A stretch of 64,000 nt of DNA from Yoonia maritima (GCF_003003285.1 NZ_PVTP01000009.1:108798-172797), one strand, 5' to 3'. Counted from the stretch's first letter, positions 40,129 to 49,651 are shown. Numbers and translations are program-made. Notes: generated from the letters alone by a model not told the origin.

Positions 40129-41033
40129 GTTTTTACCTGTTGGGTATAAGCGGCAGATAGGCCGGACAGCACCATGTCTTCGCCTGAAACAGCAGGCGCA
40201 GTGATCCCCTGCTGCGCAAGTGCGCGTTGGTAAAGCGCGGTTAGTTTGCCAGCACCGATCAGTGCAATGTCACGACCCAGCCAATAGGGGCGCGCACCAG
40301 CAAGTTCGGTGCCGATGAGTAACCCAGACAAACGCCCCCGTGCCGCGCTTTCGCTAAGCGTCGCCAATAGCGTGCCCGCACGCAGCGCAAATAGCTCTGC
40401 GCCGATTGTTTCAGGGCGGCTAAGGGCATCGCCGACGGCGGTATCAAAGGCATCCAGATCCAGCTCTGCCTGTACCGAGAAACGCAGCACAGATTGTTCG
40501 GCCAACAGCGCGAACATTTCGCCAGTCATGAAGGTACGAAAGCTAACGATCTCTTTGGCGCTGATATGGACCCATTTCGAATGGGTGCCGGGCAGGCACA
40601 GCACACCGTCGAAATCGGGTTTTTGCGCCAGAAAGCCTGCGATCTGGGTTTCTTCGCCGCGCATCACGTCGGCAGGTTTGGCCTGTTTGACACCCGGTAG
40701 AATTGAAACCGAAATACGCGGGTCATTTACCTTTACCTTCACGGCTTCTGCGATGGACGGCGGGTTGCAAGGTGTCGCGATATAGGGGGCCTCTGCCCAG
40801 CCTTGACGCGATCCAGCCATGCCGCAGATGACCACAGGGGTCACGCCAGCGCCAAGGTGATCGTTGATCATCGCCAAAAGTGCGGGTTCAAATGCGTCCG
40901 GGTTAAGCCCGCTCATGCCTTGGTCAGACGTCAGGCACTGCGTGGTGCCGTCGTCATACATCAGGGCAACGCGTAGGTTTGATGTGCCCCAGTCAACGCC
41001 GATCCAGTTTGGGTTTTTGGTGTTGTTGCTCAT
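40125..41033 (-). CDS. dgoK: 2-dehydro-3-deoxygalactonokinase
   Basis: 302-residue sugar-acid kinase phosphorylating 2-keto-3-deoxygalactonate. The N-terminal IGVDWGTSNLRVALM nucleotide-phosphate motif, CGMAGSRQGWAEAPYI, LCLPGTHSKWVH and the FMTGEMFALL segment match DgoK. It overlaps dgoA at its 3' end and the SDR gene at its 5' end, each by 4 bp (ATGA), so the genes are translationally coupled. Confidence 0.93.
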   Translation of the reverse strand: MSNNTKNPNWIGVDWGTSNLRVALMYDDGTTQCLTSDQGMSGLNPDAFEPALLAMINDHLGAGVTPVVICGMAGSRQGWAEAPYIATPCNPPSIAEAVKVKVNDPRISVSILPGVKQAKPADVMRGEETQIAGFLAQKPDFDGVLCLPGTHSKWVHISAKEIVSFRTFMTGEMFALLAEQSVLRFSVQAELDLDAFDTAVGDALSRPETIGAELFALRAGTLLATLSESAARGRLSGLLIGTELAGARPYWLGRDIALIGAGKLTALYQRALAQQGITAPAVSGEDMVLSGLSAAYTQQVKT

Positions 41034-41797
41034 CCTGTCACCACCACGCCGCCGTCTGCGGCGATCAGTTGGCCGGTGATTGCCCGGCTCATGTTTGACG
41101 CCAAGAACAGGACCGGACCAACCATGTCTTCGGGTTCCAGTTCAGTCTTGACGCATTGTCGGTCAAGATGCCCGGCGAGAGCTTCGGGCGTCACCCACAT
41201 GTCTTTTTGTTTTTGTGTCATCACCCAACCCGGTGCGATAGCGTTTACGCGTACCCCGTCAGGGCCGAATTCGCGGGCCAGTGACCGGGTCATGCCGGTG
41301 ATCCCAGCATTTGCGGTCGTATAAAGCGGATAGCCCGCGTTCCCCATCATATAGCTGATCGAGGACATATTGATGATTGTTCCGCCGCCAGCCGATTTCA
41401 TCGCTGGAAGCACCGCCTGACAGGCAAAGAAATAGGCCTTGAGGTTAATCGTCATAGACCATTCCCAGAATGCTTCGTCGACTTCTTCGGTGGCATGGCG
41501 TTTGTCGTTGGCGGCGTTGTTGGTCAACGCAGTGATCGGGCCGTGGGCCGCTGCGGCCTTATCAATTGCGGCCTGTAGTGCGCTGGTGTCGGTAATGTCG
41601 CATTGGATAAACAACGGGCGGTTATCTGTCGCAGTTTCCATCTGATCGACAAAAGCTGACGCATCAGATTGCCCAACAAAAGCGACCTTAGCGCCTTGGC
41701 GCAAAAACCCTTCGGTCAGTGCGGCCCCGATGCCCGACCCACCGCCGGTGATGAACACCGATGCTGATTTGAGGTCAGGGAAAATTGGGTGGCTCAT
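41030..41797 (-). CDS. SDR-family sugar 1-dehydrogenase (probable galactose dehydrogenase)
   Basis: 255-residue short-chain dehydrogenase with the cofactor motif TGGGSGIG (residues 18-25), the NNAAND motif, the catalytic serine region MSSISYM and C-terminal GGVVVTG. By operon position it would oxidise galactose to galactonolactone. The active-site motif reads Y159-TTA-N163: the usual catalytic lysine of YxxxK is asparagine (codon AAT, checked on the minus strand). Whether this is a feature of the subfamily or a loss is not clear from one sequence. Overlaps neighbours on both sides. Confidence 0.8.
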   Translation of the reverse strand: MSHPIFPDLKSASVFITGGGSGIGAALTEGFLRQGAKVAFVGQSDASAFVDQMETATDNRPLFIQCDITDTSALQAAIDKAAAAHGPITALTNNAANDKRHATEEVDEAFWEWSMTINLKAYFFACQAVLPAMKSAGGGTIINMSSISYMMGNAGYPLYTTANAGITGMTRSLAREFGPDGVRVNAIAPGWVMTQKQKDMWVTPEALAGHLDRQCVKTELEPEDMVGPVLFLASNMSRAITGQLIAADGGVVVTG

Positions 41798-43506
41798 TAG
41801 TGGCTCTCCCTTGTGACGGGGCGGGTGTCTTTGCCCACCAAGAAATCTAGATCAGCGCCTTTATCGGCCTGAAGCACGGTATCGACGTATAGCTTGGCAT
41901 AGCCACGCGTGTAATGCGGTTCGGGCGCGACCCAAGCTGCGCGGCGTTTTTCAAGTTCGGCTTCATCGACCTGAAGATCAAGCACACCGGTGCTTGCCGA
42001 TACCCGAATGATATCCCCGGTTTGCACAAGCCCAAGCGGGCCGCCAGCATTCGCTTCGGGTGCGACGTGCAAGATCACGGTGCCAAAGGCCGTACCAGAC
42101 ATGCGGGCATCCGAAACGCGGACCATATCGCGCACGCCTTGTTTCACCAACACTGCCGGGATCGGCATATCGCCCACCTCGGGCATACCGGGGTATCCTT
42201 TGGGGCCGCAACCTTTGAGCACCAGAATGCTGTCTTTGGTCACAGGCAGATCAGGCCGGTCAATGTTGGCTTTAAGATCTTCGATGGTTTCGAAAACATA
42301 GGCGGGGCCAGTGTGTTCAAGCAAATGATCAGACGCCGCAGAAGGCTTTACGATGGCACCATTGGGCGCAAGGTTACCGCGCAACACGCGTAGACCAGCG
42401 GCAGGTTTGATTGGGTCGTTAAACGGGCGGATCACATCGGGATTATAGCATTCGGCACCATCGTGATAGGCGCTGATATCACCACCAAGCACCGTTTTCG
42501 ACGGGCGCAGGATGTCCTTGAGTTCGTTTAAAACAGCAGGCACGCCGCCCGCATAGCAAAAGTCCTCCATCAGGTATTTGCCCGATGGCATGCAGTTGAC
42601 CAGCAATGGGATTTCACCACCGATTTCGATGTCCTCAAGCGTCAAGTCCACGCCAACACGACCAGCTAAGGCAAGCAGGTGCACCACAGCGTTTGTCGAT
42701 CCGCCGACTGCGGCATTGGTAAGGATCGCGTTTTCAAACGCCGCTTTGGTCAGGATGTCGGATGGTTTCAGGTCTTCGTCGACCATTTCAACGATCCGCT
42801 TACCCGTCATATGGGCCAGTGCCGCGCGGCGGGCGTCAACGGCGGGGAGGGCGGCGTTGGTTGGCAGGGCCATTCCCATTGCCTCGACCAATGACGCCAT
42901 CGTGGACGCGGTGCCCATGGTCATGCAGACACCCTTGGACCTGCTCATACCGGATTCAGTTGCCATGAAGTCCTGCAATGTCATTTCGCCCGCTTTCACA
43001 GCGGTCGCGAATTTGCGGACATCGGTGCCAGAGCCCAGATCGCGGCCTTTCCATTTGCCATTCAGCATCGGACCAGAGGACACAACGATTGATGGCAAAT
43101 CTACAGATGCGGCACCCATCAACTGGCCGGGGGTGGTTTTGTCACAACCGCCCAACAACACCACACCGTCGATGCCATAGGCGCGAATGGATTCTTCGAC
43201 GTCCATCGCTAACAGATTACGGAACAACATCGCAGTCGGTTTCATCTGGGTTTCGCCCAGTGACATCACCGGGAATTCGACCGGGAAACCGCCTGCCTCC
43301 CAGACGCCGCGCTTTACGGCTTCGGCTAGATCGCGCAGCCCGCTATTGCAGGGCGTCAGTTCCGACCAAGTGTTACAAATCCCGATAACAGGGCGGCCAT
43401 CAAAGGCGTGATCCGGAAAGCCTTGGTTCTTCATCCAGGACCGACGGATAAACCCGTCTTTGTCCATCATTCCGTACCAATTGCTGCTGCGGCGTGGTTT
43501 CTTCAT
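41797..43506 (-). CDS. IlvD/Edd-family sugar-acid dehydratase (probable galactonate dehydratase)
   Basis: 569-residue iron-sulfur dehydratase of the dihydroxyacid/phosphogluconate dehydratase family. Cluster cysteines are in GICNTWSELTPCN, LLGGCDKTTPG and KGVCMTMGTAST; the C-terminal VSDARMSGTAFGTV motif is conserved. It resembles arabonate/galactonate dehydratases rather than IlvD itself. It takes the place that DgoD (enolase superfamily) has in E. coli. The start at 43506 (MKKPRRSSNWYG) overlaps the alpha-galactosidase stop by ATGA; an in-frame upstream start would extend into that gene. Confidence 0.85.
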   Translation of the reverse strand: MKKPRRSSNWYGMMDKDGFIRRSWMKNQGFPDHAFDGRPVIGICNTWSELTPCNSGLRDLAEAVKRGVWEAGGFPVEFPVMSLGETQMKPTAMLFRNLLAMDVEESIRAYGIDGVVLLGGCDKTTPGQLMGAASVDLPSIVVSSGPMLNGKWKGRDLGSGTDVRKFATAVKAGEMTLQDFMATESGMSRSKGVCMTMGTASTMASLVEAMGMALPTNAALPAVDARRAALAHMTGKRIVEMVDEDLKPSDILTKAAFENAILTNAAVGGSTNAVVHLLALAGRVGVDLTLEDIEIGGEIPLLVNCMPSGKYLMEDFCYAGGVPAVLNELKDILRPSKTVLGGDISAYHDGAECYNPDVIRPFNDPIKPAAGLRVLRGNLAPNGAIVKPSAASDHLLEHTGPAYVFETIEDLKANIDRPDLPVTKDSILVLKGCGPKGYPGMPEVGDMPIPAVLVKQGVRDMVRVSDARMSGTAFGTVILHVAPEANAGGPLGLVQTGDIIRVSASTGVLDLQVDEAELEKRRAAWVAPEPHYTRGYAKLYVDTVLQADKGADLDFLVGKDTRPVTRESH

Positions 43507-45587
43507 ATTTTGTGGCCCTCGATAACCCACATGGTTTCTGGAAAGCTCCACGGGAGGGTGATCCCGTGATGCATCAAATATTGGCCACTGACGTTAATCG
43601 CGTTTGTTTTCAAGGGGGACTGTCCGCGTGACAGCGCCTTACGGGTGAGTTCGTCACGGTTCGCCAGATCAACGTGGTATGTGGCGTTGGCATCAAGCCC
43701 GGTCAGGCGCAGCGGACGTGGCGCGATTTGCGTGGATGTGTCGGCCTTACCGGCAAAGACGGCGAACTGATCCTGATGTAGATGCTGTTCAGCCAGAACC
43801 GCCGGATCCGCCGCATCAAGCCGCAAAATATCGGCGTGGCGCATCCAATCGCGGTTGTCTTTCCACCACCCGGTGACACGGCGCAGCACATCGGCTTCGT
43901 CGTCGGTCAGTTCACGCGGGTCCATCTCAAACCCCATGTGGCGTTGGGCAGCGACCCAAGCGCGAAACCGGATATCCAAGATACGCCCAGATGTATGACA
44001 AACGCGCGGGCCAACATGGCTACCAGTCACGCATTGCGGCAGGAACAGCGCCGCGTTGTGTTGGATTTTTAGCCGCTCTAGCGCGTCGTTGCTGTCGGAC
44101 AGCCAGACGCGTTGGGTATGTTCCATGATCCCAAAATCAATACGGCCACCGCCCGAAGCGCAGCTTTCAATCTCGACCTGTGGAAACGCAGTGCGCAACC
44201 GATCAAGCAGGGCGTAGGTGCCGCGTGTTTGATCCGCATCAGGGGTCGGCAGAACGCGGTTATGATCCCATTTGATGTAATCGATATCGTAGTCGGTCAG
44301 CACTTTGGCGATCCGATGAAATAGGTAATCGCGGACCGCTGGCAGTGCCATGTTCAGCACCTTTTGGTGCCGCCCCAGAATTTGATCTTCATCCCCCAAC
44401 GCCCAGTCGGGATGGGCGCGGTAGGTGTCGCTATCTGGGTTGATCATCTCTGGCTCGAACCAGATGCCAAAGGTCATGCCTAACCCATGGATGTGGTCGA
44501 TTAGTGGGGTTAAGCCATCGGGATATTTGCGCTTATCAATGAACCAATCACCAAGCGATGTCGTGTCGTCGTCGCGTTTCCCGAACCAGCCGTCATCCAG
44601 CACGAAACGTTCCGCGCCTAGACTGGCCGCATGCGTCGCGATTTCTTGAAGCTCTGGAATGTCGTGATCAAAATAGATGGCTTCCCAGCAGTTATAATGC
44701 ACCGGGCGCGGGCGGTCAGGATGCGGCCAAGTCACCACGCGGTCGCGCAGGTGGCGTTGGAACGCGGTTGCGCAGCCGTTTAGTCCAATACCTGAATAAG
44801 TCGCGAAAAGCGGTGCGGTTTTGAAATGGGTTAGTGGGGTCAGTTCAGTATCTGACGCGTTGCCAAATTGGATTTGGCGTCGGCCATCGGGCAGTTCTTC
44901 GGCCACCATTTTATGTCCACCGGACCAACCATAGTGGAAGCCATATGCCGCGCCTTGGGTATTGGTTGCGCTGCGGCAAGGGACGATTAGACCCGGAAAA
45001 TGTTCGTGTCCCGTGCGGCCGGTACGGTTGTCGCGCGTGCGCATTCCGGCAGACCAAGGGGTGCGGTTCATCTGGAATTCACCACACCAACGCCCGGCAA
45101 AGTCTATCATCTCATCAGATAGCTGCGGCGCAGGTAACACGGGTGCGGCAAGCCATTGCAAGTTGATGGGTTGCTCTGATTCCAGTTCTGCGGACATGGA
45201 GATCAGATGGGTTTCGGGATCAATCGCGAAATGGGCGCGATAGGTTAGGCCAATGGATTGGTCTGTGTAGGTTAGCGTCAGCGCGTCTGTCTTCGCCTCA
45301 ACGCTTTCGAACGCCAGCTTTGGTAACAGCGGTTTGCCTGCCGTGTCACGCAACGCCATGCCGGGTTGCCCCTGAAAAGTGCGCGTTGCGGCGGGGCAAA
45401 TTGACAGCTCGGGATGTTGATCCAACATCCCGCCCGCGACGTCGATGCCGTGCACCGCATAGAGCGTTTCCAGATTTTCACTATCTGGCAGGCGCGGTCC
45501 CCAATAGATCGCTTCGGCCAATTGTTTGTCGCGGACGCCCAAGACCAAGGTTTGTCGGGCATCGTCTAGTCGCCAGCATTGGATCAT
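43503..45587 (-). CDS. Alpha-galactosidase, glycoside hydrolase family 36
   Basis: 694-residue GH36 enzyme (family length about 700) removing alpha-linked galactose from melibiose or raffinose-type sugars. An N-terminal beta-sandwich (1-280) precedes the TIM barrel. The nucleophile is D441 in YIKWDHNR and the acid/base is D498 in WLSDSNDALER; RFVLDDGWFGKRDDD and ESCASGGGRIDFG are also diagnostic. No signal peptide. It is coupled to the permease gene upstream (ATGA overlap), so imported alpha-galactosides are split in the cytoplasm. Confidence 0.94.
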   Translation of the reverse strand: MIQCWRLDDARQTLVLGVRDKQLAEAIYWGPRLPDSENLETLYAVHGIDVAGGMLDQHPELSICPAATRTFQGQPGMALRDTAGKPLLPKLAFESVEAKTDALTLTYTDQSIGLTYRAHFAIDPETHLISMSAELESEQPINLQWLAAPVLPAPQLSDEMIDFAGRWCGEFQMNRTPWSAGMRTRDNRTGRTGHEHFPGLIVPCRSATNTQGAAYGFHYGWSGGHKMVAEELPDGRRQIQFGNASDTELTPLTHFKTAPLFATYSGIGLNGCATAFQRHLRDRVVTWPHPDRPRPVHYNCWEAIYFDHDIPELQEIATHAASLGAERFVLDDGWFGKRDDDTTSLGDWFIDKRKYPDGLTPLIDHIHGLGMTFGIWFEPEMINPDSDTYRAHPDWALGDEDQILGRHQKVLNMALPAVRDYLFHRIAKVLTDYDIDYIKWDHNRVLPTPDADQTRGTYALLDRLRTAFPQVEIESCASGGGRIDFGIMEHTQRVWLSDSNDALERLKIQHNAALFLPQCVTGSHVGPRVCHTSGRILDIRFRAWVAAQRHMGFEMDPRELTDDEADVLRRVTGWWKDNRDWMRHADILRLDAADPAVLAEQHLHQDQFAVFAGKADTSTQIAPRPLRLTGLDANATYHVDLANRDELTRKALSRGQSPLKTNAINVSGQYLMHHGITLPWSFPETMWVIEGHKI

Positions 45588-46432
45588 TTGACAGCCCCAA
45601 GTGTCAGACCTGCGATAAAGTGGCGTTGCATCAAGAAGAACATCAACACAGGTGGCAGGGCCGCAACGATCGAGCCCGCCGACAGCATGTGATAGGCCAC
45701 GCCAAACTGTGCGTTAAAGCTGGTGATGCCTGCGGTCACGGGCTGTGCTTGTGGACCTTGGGTCAGGACGACCGCCCAGAAATAGTCGTTCCAGATGAAG
45801 GTAAAGATCAGCACAGACAGCGCTGCAATCGCGGGCTTCATCAAGGGCAGGACGATGTGCCAGAAAATTTGGAATTCGGTGATACCTTCGACGCGGGCCG
45901 CCTCGATCAATTCAAAGGGCAAGGCGCGGATAAAGTTACGCATGAACAGCGTGCAGAACCCTGTTTGAAACGCGATGTGGAACAGGACCAACCCCAGCTT
46001 GGTATTATAAAGCCCCGCATCAATCGTCAGATCACGTACTGGGATCATCAGAATCTGAAACGGTACAAAGTTCCCCGCGATGAACAGGAAGAACACCAGC
46101 AGGTTAAAGCGGAACCGATACACGCCGAGCGCGAAGCCTGTCATGCAGGACAGTGCAACCGCGCCGATTACCGTTGGAATGGTGATCATGAACGAATTCA
46201 GGATGTAGCGCGGCATTGGGCTGTCGGTGAAAACACGCCCATAGTTTTCGAAACCCGCAAAGCGTGACGGCCACGACCAATAGTCACCACCTGTGAAATC
46301 AGAGCTTGGCTTGACCGAGAACATCGCGACAGCAAGTAGCGGCAGCAACCATGCGATAACGGCAACGGGAAGCAGGGACTGATAGCCAATCTGCCACGAC
46401 CGGGATGTTCGCTCGAGTGGGGTAGGGAACAT
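45584..46432 (-). CDS. Sugar ABC transporter permease, MalG type
   Basis: 282-residue inner-membrane permease with six helices and the ATPase-coupling EAA motif EAARVEGITEFQIFWHIVLPLMKP at about residues 190-213. The start at 46432 (MFPTPLERTSRSW) lies one base after the stop of the MalF-type gene; the longer open frame up to 46609 lies inside that gene. It pairs with the next permease to import galactosides. Confidence 0.92.
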   Translation of the reverse strand: MFPTPLERTSRSWQIGYQSLLPVAVIAWLLPLLAVAMFSVKPSSDFTGGDYWSWPSRFAGFENYGRVFTDSPMPRYILNSFMITIPTVIGAVALSCMTGFALGVYRFRFNLLVFFLFIAGNFVPFQILMIPVRDLTIDAGLYNTKLGLVLFHIAFQTGFCTLFMRNFIRALPFELIEAARVEGITEFQIFWHIVLPLMKPAIAALSVLIFTFIWNDYFWAVVLTQGPQAQPVTAGITSFNAQFGVAYHMLSAGSIVAALPPVLMFFLMQRHFIAGLTLGAVK

Positions 46433-46433
46433 C

Positions 46434-47348
46434 TTAGCGACCTTTCTCGTCTTGGTACATCGACCATAGGAAATAGGCGATGAAGAACAGCATGATAAAG
46501 AACAGGACAACCGCGATGGCAGCGCCGTATCCCATGCGGAACCCGTATTCGGACAGCGCCTTTTCGAACATGTAGAATGACAGCACGCGGGTTGATCCGA
46601 ACGGACCACCGTTGGTCATGATCGAGATCAGATCGAACGACCGCAGCGCACCGATAATCGTGACCACAAAGGCGATAAAGGTCGCGGGCTTTAGCTGTGG
46701 AATGATGATGTGCCACAGCATCCGCCACCCCTTTGCACCATCAAGACGGGCGGCTTCGATTTGTTCGGGATCAACGGCATTTAGGCCCGTCAGATACAGG
46801 ATCATGCAATATGCAGTTTGCGGCCAAAGACCCGCAGCGATGATGCCATAGGTGGCTAGCGCAGGGTCACCCAGCACGTTGATTGGACCAAGCCCGACAG
46901 CACCTAAGATACCATTCAAAAGGCCAAAGTTTGGATCGTAGAACCAAGTGAATACTAGGCCCACGACGACTTGGGAAATCACAAAGGGAAAGAAGAACAG
47001 CGATTTATAGATGCGAATGCCGCGCACGGTTTGGTTTAGAAATAGCGCGATAAATAGGCCTGCTGGGATGGCCAGTAGATATAGCAGCAGCCACTTCATG
47101 TTATTGAACAACGACACGGTGAATGCTCGGTCGCTTGCCAAACGTTCATAGTTGGCAGTGCCGACATATTCGGCCTCGCCCAGCCCGTCCCATTTATAGA
47201 AGGACAGGTTGATGCTTTGGATGATCGGGTAGATCACATAGACCGAGAAAAACAGGATACCCGGCAGCAAAAACAGCCAAGGCGTGATCGTTTTCCGATT
47301 GCGATGGAACCAACTGTGGTGCGGCGCAGCAGCCGTCGTGTCAGTCAT
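46434..47348 (-). CDS. Sugar ABC transporter permease, MalF type
   Basis: 304-residue permease of the carbohydrate (CUT1) ABC family. Six hydrophobic helices are seen, with the EAA motif EAARLDGAKGWRMLWHIIIPQLKP near residue 210 and the NGGPFGSTRVLSFYMFEKAL segment after it. The first gene downstream of the binding-protein gene, separated from it by a 99-bp gap with a hairpin. Confidence 0.93.
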   Translation of the reverse strand: MTDTTAAAPHHSWFHRNRKTITPWLFLLPGILFFSVYVIYPIIQSINLSFYKWDGLGEAEYVGTANYERLASDRAFTVSLFNNMKWLLLYLLAIPAGLFIALFLNQTVRGIRIYKSLFFFPFVISQVVVGLVFTWFYDPNFGLLNGILGAVGLGPINVLGDPALATYGIIAAGLWPQTAYCMILYLTGLNAVDPEQIEAARLDGAKGWRMLWHIIIPQLKPATFIAFVVTIIGALRSFDLISIMTNGGPFGSTRVLSFYMFEKALSEYGFRMGYGAAIAVVLFFIMLFFIAYFLWSMYQDEKGR

Positions 47349-47412
47349 TTTCTACTCCTCAAGTCCCAAGTGCAAAAACCCGCAGCGCAGATGCTTGCAG
47401 CTAGAACGAAAA

Positions 47413-47436
47413 GCGGGGCAGCATAAGCCACCCCGC
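47413..47436 (-). terminator. Intra-operon attenuating hairpin after the binding-protein gene
   Basis: On the minus strand GCGGGG-TGGC pairs with GCTG-CCCCGC around a TTAT loop (10 bp including two G-U pairs) and is followed by TTTTCGTT. It lies 12 bp after the binding-protein stop and before the permease genes. Such partial terminators keep binding-protein mRNA in excess. Confidence 0.65.
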
Positions 47437-47447
47437 AATTGTTGTAA

Positions 47448-48704
47448 TTATTCAGCAGTATCCTGACGAACGAATTCAAGACGCTCTAGGATGTCGTCCA
47501 GGTTATCAGGGTAAACCATGAATTCCTGTAGACCTTCCATGCCAGCCTTTGCCATCTCTGCCGAGAAATCCCGGTCAAAGAACTGTGCCACGCCGCCCGG
47601 TGCGTCGTTGGACAGCATGTTGAAGCCAGCTTCGAGGAACTTGTCGTCATCAACCGAAGACTCTGCGTTCACAGGCAGCTGACCCAGTGCATCACCTGCG
47701 TTGATCAGTGTCTGGTTATCCGCAGAAACGATGAAGCGCAGGAATTCACGTGCGGCTTCTTTGTTTTGCGCGTTCGCAGGAATGTGGAACGTGTCTGTTG
47801 GCGCGTCTTCTGCCATCGGCACATCTGGGTTGATCACTGGGAACTGATAGAAACCAAGCTGGTCATCAGTCAGGCCACCGTCACGGAAGTGCGGCACCGC
47901 AAAGTTACCCATCAGATAAGCAGTCGCATCGCCATTGATCATGAATGGCAGGGCTTCTTGCCAGCTGTAGGTCTGGTGGTCTTCGATGAAGCCGCCCATG
48001 TCGATCAGCTTGCGCCAGTTTGCGAATGTCTCGCGAACGCGGTCATCTGTCCATTCGATTTCGCCACGTGCAAGCTGCATGTGGAAATCATAACCGTTTG
48101 TACGCATGTTCAGGTAGTCGAACCAGCCGCCAGCAGTCCAAAGGAATTTTGAACCGATGGTGTAGCAAGCACGGCCAGACGCCACGATCTTTTCGCAGTT
48201 CGCCAGCTCTTCTTCAAAGGTCGCAGGTGCTGTTAGGCCCAACTCTTCAAAGATGTCCTGACGGTAGTAAACACCCCATTGGTAGTAAGTATAGGGAACG
48301 CCCCATTGTTTATCATCAATGGTCATCGCGCCTTTGGTGGATGCAAGCGCTGCGAACTCTGGCTCTGCCCATAGGTCAGAGATGTCTTCGAAAAGACCGG
48401 CGTTCACATATGGACCCATGCGGTTCGCCGCGTACCAGTTCGCAACGTCAGGTGCGTCAGCAGTCAAAAAGTTACGGATCTGTGTTTTGTAGGCTTCGCG
48501 GTCGATGACCGTCAGTTCGATGTCCAGATCAGGGTGCATCGCACCAAAGCGTTCAACCATACCTTCCATTACGGCACGGGGCGCCGGGTTCGACATGTCG
48601 GAAAATACGCGCAGCTCGCCTGATAGGCCTTCTGCAAACGCAGAACTGCTTAGCATTGTAGTCGCGGCCAAACCGGCCAGCATCAGCTTCTTCATGGAAC
48701 GCAT
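47448..48704 (-). CDS. Sugar ABC transporter substrate-binding protein
   Basis: 418-residue periplasmic binding protein of the extracellular family 1 group. A signal peptide is visible (MRSMKKLMLAGLAATTMLS, cleavage near SAFAEG). Features include TADAPDVANWYAANRM, QWGVPYTYYQWGVYYR and ALPFMINGDATAYLMGN. The start at 48704 has GGAGG upstream on the minus strand; longer in-frame options run into the promoter region. Substrate is most likely an alpha- or beta-galactoside, from the two galactosidases in the operon. First gene of the operon. Confidence 0.92.
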   Translation of the reverse strand: MRSMKKLMLAGLAATTMLSSSAFAEGLSGELRVFSDMSNPAPRAVMEGMVERFGAMHPDLDIELTVIDREAYKTQIRNFLTADAPDVANWYAANRMGPYVNAGLFEDISDLWAEPEFAALASTKGAMTIDDKQWGVPYTYYQWGVYYRQDIFEELGLTAPATFEEELANCEKIVASGRACYTIGSKFLWTAGGWFDYLNMRTNGYDFHMQLARGEIEWTDDRVRETFANWRKLIDMGGFIEDHQTYSWQEALPFMINGDATAYLMGNFAVPHFRDGGLTDDQLGFYQFPVINPDVPMAEDAPTDTFHIPANAQNKEAAREFLRFIVSADNQTLINAGDALGQLPVNAESSVDDDKFLEAGFNMLSNDAPGGVAQFFDRDFSAEMAKAGMEGLQEFMVYPDNLDDILERLEFVRQDTAE

Positions 48705-48751
48705 AGTGTCCTCCCTATTTATGCTCCCAACGATCCCGCCAAAACATTTTA

Positions 48752-48788
48752 GTTTCATATAGTGGAACCGCATTTCTAATATTGAAAC
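48752..48788. promoter_or_regulatory. Two tandem palindromic sites between binding-protein and IclR genes
   Basis: Site 1 (48752-48768) is GTTTC-N7-GGAAC and site 2 (48772-48788) is ATTTC-N7-GAAAC. Their centres are 20 bp apart, two helical turns. They lie in the 148-bp divergent gap, fitting binding by the adjacent IclR-type regulator. A candidate promoter for that gene, TTGAAA (48782-48787), 16 nt, TATAGG (48804-48809), overlaps site 2. Confidence 0.55.
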
Positions 48789-48852
48789 CTTAACGCGGAT
48801 CGGTATAGGCTTGTCAATAGGTTCCTCGGATAACCCGGGGTAGGGAGGCCAC

Positions 48853-49641
48853 ATGCAATCGAAGGCAGACGGAACGGTAGGCAAGGCGCTCGCGGTGTTG
48901 GAATTGGTCGCGGGCTTTGAGCGGCCAGTACGCTTTAGCGAGTTGCAAGGCAGCAGCGATTACCCCAAGGCAACGCTGTACCGGCTGCTGCAAACGCTGA
49001 CCAAACAACGGATGCTGTCGTATGATCCTGACAGTGGGACATATACATTGGGCGTACGTCTCGTGTGTTTGGCGCACGCCGCCTGGAAAACCAGTTCACT
49101 GGCACCTATCGCACGGCCATATATGGATAAACTGTCTGAAAAGACGGGCGAAACTGTGCACCTTGCGCAGCTAGATCATGCGCAGGTGATCTATGTGGAT
49201 AAACGCAACGCATCCCAACCGCTGCCTATGTATTCTGAGGCTGGCAAAGTCGGCCCGGCCTATTGCACAGGTGTCGGCAAAGCAATGATGGCCTACTTAC
49301 CCGAAGACCAGTTGACGGATGTCCTGGTCCAGCAATCATGGCACCGTTTTACCGATGGCACATTGACCAACGAGGCCGCTTTGCGTGCTGAACTTGTTGC
49401 AATTCGTGAACGCGGGCACGCCTACGATCGCGAAGAACACGAGCCGGGGATCATCTGTGTGGCTGTACCGATTCGGAATGACTCTGGCCGGGTGCTGGGG
49501 GCGTTGTCGATCACGTCGTCAACATTGCGCTCGTCCTTGGACAAGCTGGACAGTTTTGTCCCACTGATCCGAGATACCACAAATCAAATCGCGCGCGAGA
49601 CCCAGAATTGGCGTTTCCCCGAAACCAAATCCATCGCCTAG
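48853..49641 (+). CDS. IclR-family transcriptional regulator
   Basis: 262-residue regulator with an N-terminal winged helix ([38 protein letters not shown]) and a C-terminal effector domain ([61 protein letters not shown]). It is divergent from the galactoside operon and followed after 10 bp by the transporter ATPase, so control of galactoside uptake is likely. The effector is probably a sugar or sugar acid of the pathway; this is inference. Confidence 0.9.
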   Translation: MQSKADGTVGKALAVLELVAGFERPVRFSELQGSSDYPKATLYRLLQTLTKQRMLSYDPDSGTYTLGVRLVCLAHAAWKTSSLAPIARPYMDKLSEKTGETVHLAQLDHAQVIYVDKRNASQPLPMYSEAGKVGPAYCTGVGKAMMAYLPEDQLTDVLVQQSWHRFTDGTLTNEAALRAELVAIRERGHAYDREEHEPGIICVAVPIRNDSGRVLGALSITSSTLRSSLDKLDSFVPLIRDTTNQIARETQNWRFPETKSIA

Positions 49642-49651
49642 GGAGAGACCA

